From the NCBI RefSeq assembly GCF_041355105.1, contig NZ_JBFUPK010000001.1, positions 806,001-870,000 of the forward strand: 64,000 bases of DNA, in the 5' to 3' direction. The translations under genes were made by a program, and so were the position numbers. Under the pieces are notes generated by a model that worked only from the letters and a program-made list of their open reading frames with translations, was not told the DNA's origin and ran no database searches. Source of the stretch: Terriglobus sp. RCC_193 (GTDB lineage: Bacteria > Acidobacteriota > Terriglobia > Terriglobales > Acidobacteriaceae). Shown here one piece after another: positions 23,978 to 31,949 of the stretch (within the stretch, counting starts at the first letter, position 1; every line of letters begins with the position of its first letter).

Positions 23978-26842
23978 TTAGAAGCGGACCGCAACGCCCC
24001 ATTGCACGATACGCTGTTCCAGCACAGTGGTGCGGTTGATAGCGGGTGGTGCGCTGGTGGCGACACCTGTTGAAGCCGTTACCGCCTGTGTGTAGGAGAT
24101 GTTTGTGATGTTGTTGTGATTGAAGATATTGTTCGCTTCAAGCAGGAACGAAGGCGCAATCCGCTCCCATATCTTAGGGAAGGTGCGCGTATAACGAGCA
24201 TCTACCTGATAGACAGAGGGGCTGCGAAGCGTGTTGCGTCCAACGAAGGCTGGCCGTGCAACAGTCTGCGAGGCATCGTTGTAGAACGTCTGGCTAGAGG
24301 ACAGAATCGTTGCCTGGTCACCTGACATCAGGTTTCCGAGGACCGACAACATGTTGTGGTTGGCAAGTTCACGACCGAATTTGTTGTTGAAGTTAAACTG
24401 CGGCTCCAGAACTGCCGTTACATTGAACGCATTCGGGTGATTGACGTTGGAGTTTCCGCGATCGAACTTACGGTTCAACGTGTTCGTAACATTTGCGTTC
24501 TGCTCAAATGAGTTTACGTCCGGTGCATCCGAAATCGTGTGCGACCAGGTGTAACTTGCATTCACAGACATACCGCGTACCGGCGCCATCACAAAGTTCA
24601 CGAACATCGCATTGAAGCTTGAATTCGCGCCGGATTCCACACGATTGACTTGGTTATAGCGAGTGTCATAACGGGTAGCGCTGTTGATCGCACTGGCGAA
24701 AACGGGACGACCATCTGCCAAAGTACCCGTTGGAATCGCATTGATGTTATGCATCCACATCAGGTTGCGGCCATTCGACATGATGTAGCCCACAGTGACG
24801 GATGTCTTATTCGTAAGCTGCTGAGCGACCTGCAAGTTTGCGTTCCAGGTGTATTCATTCTTGAAGCGGGGGCTCACGGTCGTTACGTTCTGGGTTGCAA
24901 CTATTCCAACGCTGGATGGAATTGTCGGATAAGCCGGAGCACCGGCGGTGGTAGATGTGTAGGTGTACGACGACGTGCGGTTTGAACCATCAAGGTTTAA
25001 CGCATTAGCCCAAAGATCAGTCGGCGTCTGTCCATAGAAGATGCCAGCCGAAAGCTTTACGGTCGTCATATTGGTTGCACGGTAGCTGAGGCCAAGACGC
25101 GGTGCAAAGTCCGTATTCGGGACATTGAAGTTGCGCGAATCGGCATACGGCGCATTAGGGTTTGCCTTCGGAGAGGCAAAGCGGTCCCAGCGCAGACCAT
25201 ATACCGCGGTTAGACGCGGGGATAACGCCCAGGTGTCCTGAGCATATCCACCGTAGAACAGCGAAGCATACCCAATACCGTTTGCATCGGTCTGTGATGC
25301 GAAATTGTCATAGGAGTACAGGTTCGTGCCATTCTTTGCACTCAGATAGGCCGCAACGGAAGCGAAGGTATAGCGGTTATAGGAAACCAGACGCTTACGG
25401 TTTTGAATCTGAGCCAGCAGAAATCCTGCCTTGAATGTATGTGCTCCACGGATATAGCTGATGTTTTCAGAGCCTGATGGCTGCTTGTCAGTGTAGATAT
25501 CACCCGCGTTGCTGGTGCCGTTGAAGGCTGCGATACCGGTAATCACGATGGCTGGGCCCTTCCCCGTGACGGGGCCGGCAAAGTGAGTGTTGGTGCGATA
25601 CGGCACGGAGAAGCGTAGCTCGTTCAGCAGATGATCGTTGATGGTTGAGATCCACTGAACGCCAGCCACGTGGGCACGGTCCGTATAGTCGACACCTGCG
25701 CTGGCGGCGTTGATGCCGCCGACCTGCGTGTTGAACGGGAAGCTGTTCTTGAAGTAGTTATAGCGCAGAAAGACGGAGTTTTTGGAGTTGACGTTGTAAT
25801 CAATGCGGAAGTCCATGAAGGTTCCGTGGAGAAGGCCGGGGGCCGTAACCAGCTCGGATGCCGGAAGACCAATTGCCGCAGCGTTTGCCGGAGTAATGGT
25901 GACCACGGCCGGGCTTCCGCGAAGGACATGCTCATAAGAGCCGAAGAAGAAGAGCTTGTCCTTCTTCACGGGGCCGCCAATGTTGAATGCATGATCTTCC
26001 AGAATCAGGTTTGGCTTCGTCGGATTTGTTACCTTGTTCTGCAACAACGGGAATGCTGTTGCGTCCACCCAGCGCTTGATGAACTCGTACTTACCGTGGA
26101 ACTGATTGCTGCCTGAGTTTGAGATTACGTTGTATACGTTACCTGTCGTCCATCCATTTTCAGGAGCAGCCGGGTTCGAGATGGTCTGTACTTCCTTCAC
26201 GAAGATATTGCCGATGGGGAAGAGCCGCAGGCCGATACGATCAGCTTCGGTGTTTACCATGCCATCCATCTGGTAGTTGATGCGGTCCATGAGGCCGTTG
26301 GTGTTCAGCGTACGCGGAATACCAAGCTCCGGGTTCGGGTGGCCCGAAACGCCCGGCTGGAAAACGATGAAGTTATAGGGGTTGCGCGAGGTGAGCGGCG
26401 CGTTCTGAATTTCAGCAGTGGAAAGTGTCCGCTGAACATTCAGGTTTGTTGGATCGATTGATGTCTCGGATGCTTCCACAGTAACAGCAGTATCCGCGGA
26501 ACCGACCTTAAGATTGCCATCGATTACAGACTCTGTACCTGCATTCAGGGTGACAGAAGAGACTGTCAGTGGCGAGAAACCAGTGGACGTAATGCTCACC
26601 GTGTATACGCCCAACGGCAAATTGATGAGCACATAATAGCCATCAGAGCCAGTGGTTACAGTGCGTGATACGCCAACTGAGGGATTCGTAATCGTGACGG
26701 TCGCCCCCGCGATCGCCGCGCCAGTCGGGTCTGCGACCCGTCCGCGAATGGTTCCGTTAATGGATTGTGACTGGCTCCATGCAGCGGGAGCCGTTGATAA
26801 AAGAATTGCGGATGAGACAAAAAATCTGGACAGCCTGGACAT
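23978..26842 (-). CDS. Oar-type TonB-dependent receptor with carboxypeptidase-regulatory-like domain
   Basis: The start is moved to ATG 26842 because a near-perfect ribosome site (AAAGGAGG, five bases upstream) and a signal peptide (MSRLSRFFVSSAILLSTAPA) meet there. The 954-residue product has a CarboxypepD_reg-like domain at about residues 28-110 (GTIRGRVADPTGAAIAGATV, SDGYYVLINLPLGVYTVSI), a plug domain with RNPYNFIVFQPGVSG and MDRINYQMDG, then a large beta-barrel with aromatic strands ending in terminal Phe (WGVAVRF). This class is abundant in acidobacteria and imports glycans, peptides or metal complexes with TonB energy. The ROK regulator gene ends 109 bases upstream on the same strand, a usual link to sugar-type substrates. 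Confidence 0.93.
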   Translation of the reverse strand: MSRLSRFFVSSAILLSTAPAAWSQSQSINGTIRGRVADPTGAAIAGATVTITNPSVGVSRTVTTGSDGYYVLINLPLGVYTVSITSTGFSPLTVSSVTLNAGTESVIDGNLKVGSADTAVTVEASETSIDPTNLNVQRTLSTAEIQNAPLTSRNPYNFIVFQPGVSGHPNPELGIPRTLNTNGLMDRINYQMDGMVNTEADRIGLRLFPIGNIFVKEVQTISNPAAPENGWTTGNVYNVISNSGSNQFHGKYEFIKRWVDATAFPLLQNKVTNPTKPNLILEDHAFNIGGPVKKDKLFFFGSYEHVLRGSPAVVTITPANAAAIGLPASELVTAPGLLHGTFMDFRIDYNVNSKNSVFLRYNYFKNSFPFNTQVGGINAASAGVDYTDRAHVAGVQWISTINDHLLNELRFSVPYRTNTHFAGPVTGKGPAIVITGIAAFNGTSNAGDIYTDKQPSGSENISYIRGAHTFKAGFLLAQIQNRKRLVSYNRYTFASVAAYLSAKNGTNLYSYDNFASQTDANGIGYASLFYGGYAQDTWALSPRLTAVYGLRWDRFASPKANPNAPYADSRNFNVPNTDFAPRLGLSYRATNMTTVKLSAGIFYGQTPTDLWANALNLDGSNRTSSYTYTSTTAGAPAYPTIPSSVGIVATQNVTTVSPRFKNEYTWNANLQVAQQLTNKTSVTVGYIMSNGRNLMWMHNINAIPTGTLADGRPVFASAINSATRYDTRYNQVNRVESGANSSFNAMFVNFVMAPVRGMSVNASYTWSHTISDAPDVNSFEQNANVTNTLNRKFDRGNSNVNHPNAFNVTAVLEPQFNFNNKFGRELANHNMLSVLGNLMSGDQATILSSSQTFYNDASQTVARPAFVGRNTLRSPSVYQVDARYTRTFPKIWERIAPSFLLEANNIFNHNNITNISYTQAVTASTGVATSAPPAINRTTVLEQRIVQWGVAVRF

Positions 26843-26951
26843 AAATTCCTCCTTTAGAGAGACAAGACAATGAACCGGGTGCGGCAACTGCAAGTGATGT
26901 GAGAAATGCCGATTGTTCCTGGCGGAACGAAAGGGCGAATACCGTGAACGG

Positions 26952-28136
26952 TCAGAACAGCAGCTTCGTTTCGGTCGCAGCAAGAGATTGCGAAATGGCT
27001 CCGAACAACTGGGCTTTTGTGCCCAGAGAAGAAGAACGCAAGCGCGGCAGCGCGAAATCGTTTTCGCGTAAACATCGATCAGTAGCGCTACAGAGCGCCG
27101 GGTGTGCACCCACGCCTCCACCCAGCACAATCAGTTCCGGGTTAAAGAGCAGCGAGATACTGCTGAGACTGTCCGCCAATACTCGGGACGTGTTCTCAAG
27201 AACCTGTTCGGCTATGTTGTCGCCTTCCTGCGCGAGATCGAAGATCTGCGTTGCGCGCAGTTGCATGCGTGCTCGGTCGGTTACTCCCGCCTGCCGAAGA
27301 AGCGTCCTCCATTGAAGCTCAATTCCTTCGCCACCAATGACGCGCTCAAGTTGTCCTGTATCGCGCATGCGAACACGCTGACGGTTCATGCCTACGACAG
27401 GGAGATAGCCAATTTCTCCCGCGGACCAGTTTGCACCGCGGTGAAGTGCGCCTCGCAGAAAGATACCGGCGCCCACTCCTGTCCCGATTGCAATGAAGAT
27501 GAAGTCATCAACCCCGCGTGCCACGCCCTCCGCATACTCACCCACCGAAGCGAGGTTCACATCATTGTCTACACCAGCAGGGATGTTCAGATCACGTTCC
27601 AACAAAGTCTTAAAGGAAACGTCGTTCCAGCCTGAGAGATTGGGGGCGGCCAGTACAACTCCGCGATCAATGTCAGTGATGCCGGGAGCACCGGCGGTGA
27701 TGTGAAGGATCTTGCGTTTTTCCGGCAGCGTGTTCAGCATCGCATCAAGACCTTGACGGATATGAGCGATGACGCCGCGCGGCGTCTTTCCTTTTTCTGT
27801 GAGATTGTCTTCCCACTCGGCAACCGGATTGCCGTTCAGATCCGCAAGCATCATGCGCACTCGCGTACCGCCAATGTCGGCTGCGGCCACGTAACCGTGC
27901 GAAGCATTGAAGCGCAGCATGGCCGGCGGTCGACCACCAGAGGAGATGCCCTCTCCGTCGTCCGCTACAAGGCCACGCTCGATCAGGTCAGATACTGCCA
28001 GCGTGACAGTAGGGACAGCCAATCCGGAGATACGTGCAAGGTCGGCGCGAGAGCAGGGGGAATGTTCCCGAATCAGGTGCAGCAGCAGCCGTTGATTGGT
28101 CTTGCGCAACTGCGCCGGACGCGCGGGTTCGGCCAT
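26952..28136 (-). CDS. ROK-family transcriptional regulator (NagC/XylR type)
   Basis: An N-terminal winged helix-turn-helix (about residues 8-65, TNQRLLLHLIREHSPCSRAD and SGLAVPTVTLAVSDLIERGL) precedes a ROK sugar-kinase-like domain with DIGGTRVRMMLADLNG and VDNDVNLASVGE. The zinc site normal for the family (a GEIGH histidine plus a CxCGxxGC cluster) is missing: the equivalent region reads AGEIGYLPVV and has no cysteine cluster. ATG 28136 is preferred because the HTH then begins as in relatives; an in-frame GTG at 28214 would add a basic 26-residue leader. It is probably a repressor that senses a sugar or sugar phosphate and controls the TonB receptor downstream and/or the divergent deacetylase gene. 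Confidence 0.88.
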   Translation of the reverse strand: MAEPARPAQLRKTNQRLLLHLIREHSPCSRADLARISGLAVPTVTLAVSDLIERGLVADDGEGISSGGRPPAMLRFNASHGYVAAADIGGTRVRMMLADLNGNPVAEWEDNLTEKGKTPRGVIAHIRQGLDAMLNTLPEKRKILHITAGAPGITDIDRGVVLAAPNLSGWNDVSFKTLLERDLNIPAGVDNDVNLASVGEYAEGVARGVDDFIFIAIGTGVGAGIFLRGALHRGANWSAGEIGYLPVVGMNRQRVRMRDTGQLERVIGGEGIELQWRTLLRQAGVTDRARMQLRATQIFDLAQEGDNIAEQVLENTSRVLADSLSSISLLFNPELIVLGGGVGAHPALCSATDRCLRENDFALPRLRSSSLGTKAQLFGAISQSLAATETKLLF

Positions 28137-28228
28137 CACTTCTGTTTTTGAACGCAGAGGAGCGGTGGTACGAGTCGAAGGACGGCGACGAGTTGGAACC
28201 AAACGGCGTTTCACAGGATTTGAAACGG

Positions 28229-28258
28229 ATTATAAGGAATATTTAGAAAGTTGGTGAA
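28229..28258 (-). promoter_or_regulatory. Sigma-70-type promoter for the ROK gene
   Basis: On the minus strand, TTCACC (28258-28253) and a perfect TATAAT (28234-28229) are separated by 18 bases. The predicted start is near 28222. Confidence 0.55.
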
Positions 28259-28260
28259 AA

Positions 28261-28283
28261 CTTTTTAATTGTCATTTAAAAAG
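28261..28283. promoter_or_regulatory. Palindrome, candidate operator for the ROK regulator
   Basis: CTTTTTAA (28261-28268), seven bases, then TTAAAAAG (28276-28283): a perfect 8-bp AT-rich inverted repeat 23 bp long, the size and AT-rich dyad style reported for NagC/Mlc sites. It lies between the ROK and deacetylase genes, just beyond the -35 element of the ROK promoter. The palindrome is seen; binding by the ROK protein is inferred. Confidence 0.5.
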
Positions 28284-28347
28284 GTTGTCACGAAGTGATT
28301 CCGTTCCAGCAGGTGCGGAATCGATCTGAAGGAGGCGAGCGCGTTCA

Positions 28348-31215
28348 ATGAAGCGATTTGTGAGCAGTGGAAGCTGGAAAAGATCTGTACAGATGTTCGT
28401 TTGCTGCATACCGCTCGCCGTCGTCGCGGTGCAGGCGAGTGCGCAAACACCTGTGCCTGAGCCGATGAAGATTGCGGTGGACGCGTCTTACGCGCAGCCC
28501 TTGCCGATTGAACGAGGTGCTCCTGGGCTTGCGGAGACACTTCGCAAGTTGCATACGCGGGCAAGCCTGATCCAGATCAACGCCCACCCGGATGACGAGG
28601 ACGGCGGCATGTTGGCCTACGAAAGCCGTGGTGTCGGTGCGGATGTATCCCTGTTGGCCTTGAATCGTGGCGAGGGTGGTCAGAATGTGATGACGGGTGA
28701 CTTCTGGGACCAGCTTGGCATCCTGCGCACCATGGAGCATCAGGCAGCCAACCGCTACTACGGATCGCACCTCTTCTACACGCGTGTGGCGGACTTTGGT
28801 TTTTCGAAAACGCTTGAAGAGGCTCTGAAGCAGTGGAACCACGACCGCGTTCTGGAAGATGTGGTACGCGTCGTACGAACGGTGCGCCCAATGGTTGTGA
28901 CCAGCGTCTTCGCAGGGTATGTTTCTGACGGACACGGGCATCATCAGACAGCTGGTGTGATGGCGCAGGAAGTGTTCAATGCTGCGGCCGATCCGAAGAT
29001 GTTTCCGGATCAGATCAAAGAAGGTCTTTTGCCGTGGAAGCCGTTGAAGGTATATGCGCGCGTTCCCTTCGCGCAGGTTACGCCGAAGGGCATCTTCGAC
29101 TATGCAACCAACAAATGGGAGCCTGTCGCGTTTAAGAACTACGTCACTGGAGAGCCAATCCAGGGCGTGCCGGCGACAACTGTGACTGTTCCGGAGAGCG
29201 AGTACAACGCTTTGTACGGTCGCAACTATCTGCAGGTGGCGCGCGAAGGTTTGAATGAACAGAAATCGCAGACAGGGGGCGTGGCAATTCCGCCACCGGG
29301 AAAATTTGATAGCCCGTATCACCTGTATGCATCGCGTGTAACGTCGACGTTGCCTACGCATGAAGAGTCTTTCTTCGACGGCATCGATACTTCGTTGCCA
29401 GGTATCGCAGGATATCTGCCAGCGGGCGCGCAGGCCACGGTACGCACGAAACTACAGGCGATCACTGCAACCGTTGACGAGGCGACACAGAAGTACAACG
29501 CGAATGATCCATCGACGAGCGCACCGGCGTTGGCAAAAGGCCTGTCTTTGACGCGGGATCTGATTACGGAACTGAAGGCTGCGAAGCTGCCGGATGAGGC
29601 TCGTCACAACGCGTTGCACGAGTTGCAGGTGAAGGAAGGGCAGTTCAACTTCGCGCTGGGACAGGCACTTGGTGTGTCGCTGATTGCGAGTGTGCAGACG
29701 TCAGCTACGGGAGCAGCGCGATCTGGTCCAATGGGGGGCGGCGACAATGTCTTCTCCACCGCGTCTGGCAGTCCGACAGCAATTCCGGGACAGGCGCTGT
29801 TGGTGGGCGTGCATGTCGCGGCGCAGGGAAGTCAGCCATTGCAGGTCGATTCCGTTGCATTGTCACCCAATACTGGTGGCGATTGGAAATTGACGGAGCA
29901 GAAGGGAATTACCAGCACAATCGCAGCAGGGACAGCGCAGGATGCGTATGTAGCTGCAACGGTACCGGTGAATGCACCATACACTGCGCCTTACTTTGAG
30001 CGCCCCAATCTTGAGCAGAGCTACTACAACCTGACGTCGCCGCAGTATGTCACGTTGCCGGTGATGTCCTATCCACTCACAGCGATTGCCACTTACACCT
30101 ATAACGGGGTGAAGGGTAATCTCCGCAGCGTAGTGCAGACGGCGCATCGTTACAACGGTCTTGGCGTCGTGATGGAACCGCTGCTGGTGGCTCCTGCGAT
30201 CAGCGTGCGGGTGACCCCGCCAGCCGGTGTTATGCCCTTGAAGGCTGGCAGCGTGTCGCTGGACGTGACGGTACATTCCAGCGTGAAGGGAACAGCACAG
30301 GGAACGCTGGAACTGAAGCTGCCAAGTGGATGGACAGCTTCTCCTGCGACACAGACCTTTGCTACCAAGCGTGAAGGAGAAGATACCAACCTGCACTTCG
30401 TGATCACACCGAAAAATGTGGAAGCGAAGACATACGAAATTGCCGCCGTGGCGAAGTATGCCGGCAAAGAATATACGAGCGGATTTCAAACTATTGGATA
30501 TCCCGGTATTACACCCTATCCACAGTACCGAGAGGCGAAGTTTCGCACGACGGGCGTAGACGTAACGGTGGCCCCCGATCTGAAGGTGGCGTACATCATG
30601 GGAACGGGCGAGGAAGTACCGCAGTCGTTGAAGGACATCGGCATTAAGGTAACGCAGCTTTCCAGTGACGACATCGCTAAGGCTGACCTCAATGGATACG
30701 ACTGCATCATCCTGGGCATTCGCACATATGCGGCACGACCGGAGCTTCGCACTTACAATCAGCGCCTGCTGGATTACGTGAAAAATGGTGGTGTCGTGGT
30801 AAGTGAGTATCAGTCTCCGGAGTATGAGCGAGACTTTGCCCCCTATGTAATTCCCGTGACCCGCGAGGCGGAGAAGGTAGTGGAAGAAGATGCTAAGGTG
30901 AGCATCCTGAAGCCGAATGACCCTTTGCTTACTTGGCCAAACCATATCGTTTCCACTGACTTCGACAGCTGGGTAGAAGAACGCGGTCACGGATTCCCCG
31001 GAGCGTTCGATCCAAGGTATATTGCGCTGACCGAAGTGCACGATCAAGGGCAAGATCCGCAGCAGGGCGGCCTGGTCTATGCGCAATCCGGAAAAGGCTA
31101 TTACGTATATCTTGCCTACGCATTCTTCCGGCAAATGCCAGAAGGAGTACCAGGAAGCTTCCGCATAATGGCTAACCTGATCAGCGCCAAGAAGAACCCG
31201 GGCTTAGCACACTGA
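28348..31215 (+). CDS. Exported PIG-L (LmbE)-family deacetylase with long C-terminal extension (955 aa)
   Basis: After a signal peptide (cleavage near residue 32, ASAQ) the PIG-L domain carries the metal-binding INAHPDDEDGG motif (HPDDE at 80-84) and the later DGHGHHQTAG histidines (near 195-204). PIG-L enzymes are zinc N-deacetylases acting on GlcNAc-type groups. The middle (about residues 480-720) is beta-rich, with two segments resembling sugar-binding or NEW3/CBM-like sandwiches (SVSLDVTVHSSVKGTAQGTL). The C-terminal about 200 residues (VAYIMGTGEEVPQSLKDIGI, YDCIILGIRTYAARPEL) look like a class-I glutamine-amidotransferase fold. The ribosome site AAGGAGG lies 12 bases before ATG 28348. 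It is probably periplasmic, working with the TonB receptor on N-acetylated glycans; that link is inferred. Confidence 0.88.
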   Translation: MKRFVSSGSWKRSVQMFVCCIPLAVVAVQASAQTPVPEPMKIAVDASYAQPLPIERGAPGLAETLRKLHTRASLIQINAHPDDEDGGMLAYESRGVGADVSLLALNRGEGGQNVMTGDFWDQLGILRTMEHQAANRYYGSHLFYTRVADFGFSKTLEEALKQWNHDRVLEDVVRVVRTVRPMVVTSVFAGYVSDGHGHHQTAGVMAQEVFNAAADPKMFPDQIKEGLLPWKPLKVYARVPFAQVTPKGIFDYATNKWEPVAFKNYVTGEPIQGVPATTVTVPESEYNALYGRNYLQVAREGLNEQKSQTGGVAIPPPGKFDSPYHLYASRVTSTLPTHEESFFDGIDTSLPGIAGYLPAGAQATVRTKLQAITATVDEATQKYNANDPSTSAPALAKGLSLTRDLITELKAAKLPDEARHNALHELQVKEGQFNFALGQALGVSLIASVQTSATGAARSGPMGGGDNVFSTASGSPTAIPGQALLVGVHVAAQGSQPLQVDSVALSPNTGGDWKLTEQKGITSTIAAGTAQDAYVAATVPVNAPYTAPYFERPNLEQSYYNLTSPQYVTLPVMSYPLTAIATYTYNGVKGNLRSVVQTAHRYNGLGVVMEPLLVAPAISVRVTPPAGVMPLKAGSVSLDVTVHSSVKGTAQGTLELKLPSGWTASPATQTFATKREGEDTNLHFVITPKNVEAKTYEIAAVAKYAGKEYTSGFQTIGYPGITPYPQYREAKFRTTGVDVTVAPDLKVAYIMGTGEEVPQSLKDIGIKVTQLSSDDIAKADLNGYDCIILGIRTYAARPELRTYNQRLLDYVKNGGVVVSEYQSPEYERDFAPYVIPVTREAEKVVEEDAKVSILKPNDPLLTWPNHIVSTDFDSWVEERGHGFPGAFDPRYIALTEVHDQGQDPQQGGLVYAQSGKGYYVYLAYAFFRQMPEGVPGSFRIMANLISAKKNPGLAH

Positions 31216-31229
31216 GTACGTTCTGAAAT

Positions 31230-31257
31230 GTGCTGCCAGATAGACATCTGGCAGCAC
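31230..31257 (+). terminator. Perfect 12-bp hairpin after the deacetylase gene
   Basis: GTGCTGCCAGAT (31230-31241) pairs with ATCTGGCAGCAC (31246-31257) around the loop AGAC, 15 bases after the stop codon. No T tract follows. Confidence 0.6.
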
Positions 31258-31276
31258 AGGCACACTTCTATTGATG

Positions 31277-31314
31277 AGGCTTCATATCATGCCTTGCTGC
31301 ATGATATGAAGCCT
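31277..31314. terminator. Perfect 16-bp hairpin, second of two in tandem
   Basis: AGGCTTCATATCATGC (31277-31292) pairs without mismatch with GCATGATATGAAGCCT (31299-31314) around a 6-base loop. It lies 20 bases after the 12-bp hairpin and between two convergent genes, so it can act in both directions. The remaining sequence up to 31484 holds no gene that I can support. Confidence 0.6.
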
Positions 31315-31484
31315 TGTGTTATTAGAGTGGAGATTCGGCGCAGATGGCAAGGGCTCGCAATAAAGCAATGATGGCATCTATTTTCGTTTCAAGGCGAACA
31401 CTCACAGCCCCAATATCCGTAGTTTCGGTAGTTTTCAGGTAGAGCGAAGTAAAGCTATTCGACCTCCACCTCGACCGCGTTCGC

Positions 31485-31949
31485 TTAGTTTGGTGACAAG
31501 CAACGCATCATAAAGTGAATTCGGTCACGTCCGCCAAGATCGTGAGCGACGTATCGCGCTCCAAAGGAAAGAGTCACGTCGATGGGGCCGGGGTGACTGA
31601 GCTTAATACCCAGGCTGCGGGACTCTTCCGGAATCCCCTTCAAAGATGCAGGATGAAAATCGATGGTGATGTTTGAAAATGACGAATCGTCAATGAGACT
31701 TGCTTCCAGCTGAAGAGTAGAAAAACTTTGATTGATGATTTTGATCGGAATGATCGTCAGCACACCACACGGAGTTGGATCTGGGAGTCGTCCGGAGAGC
31801 ACAACACTGACTCGCGATTCCGGGTTAATCGTGATCGTGATCGGTGCTGTATCTACAGGCTTCCCGTCGCGATGAACGTGATCCTGCGCATTGCTCCAAA
31901 GCGGCACCAGTAGGAATAATGCTGGGACGAACTTTGAGGAGAACGTCAT
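31485..31949 (-). CDS. Small exported protein of unknown function, last gene of the oxidase operon
   Basis: ATG 31949 overlaps the stop of the upstream metallohydrolase by four bases (ATGA), with GAGG four bases before it. The 154-residue product has a signal peptide (KFVPALFLLVPLWSNAQ) and a mature part that looks like a single beta-sandwich domain (TITINPESRVSVVLSGRLPD, VLTIIPIKIINQSFSTLQLE, GPIDVTLSFGARYVAHDL). Short His-containing stretches occur at both ends (DHVHRDGKP; RIHFMMRC). I do not recognise a family. Its coupling to the CehA-like gene suggests an accessory or binding subunit in the periplasm. Confidence 0.75.
   Translation of the reverse strand: MTFSSKFVPALFLLVPLWSNAQDHVHRDGKPVDTAPITITINPESRVSVVLSGRLPDPTPCGVLTIIPIKIINQSFSTLQLEASLIDDSSFSNITIDFHPASLKGIPEESRSLGIKLSHPGPIDVTLSFGARYVAHDLGGRDRIHFMMRCLSPN

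Noticed and set aside
28216-28245. Plus-strand promoter TTGAAA...TATTTA for the deacetylase gene
   Set aside because: The 14-base spacing is too short; better -10 choices have weak matches, so I do not claim the plus-strand promoter.
31322-31484. Minus-strand open stretch after the small exported protein, possibly a gene remnant
   Set aside because: It lacks an ATG and a ribosome site, follows directly after a valid stop, and matches no family that I recognise.
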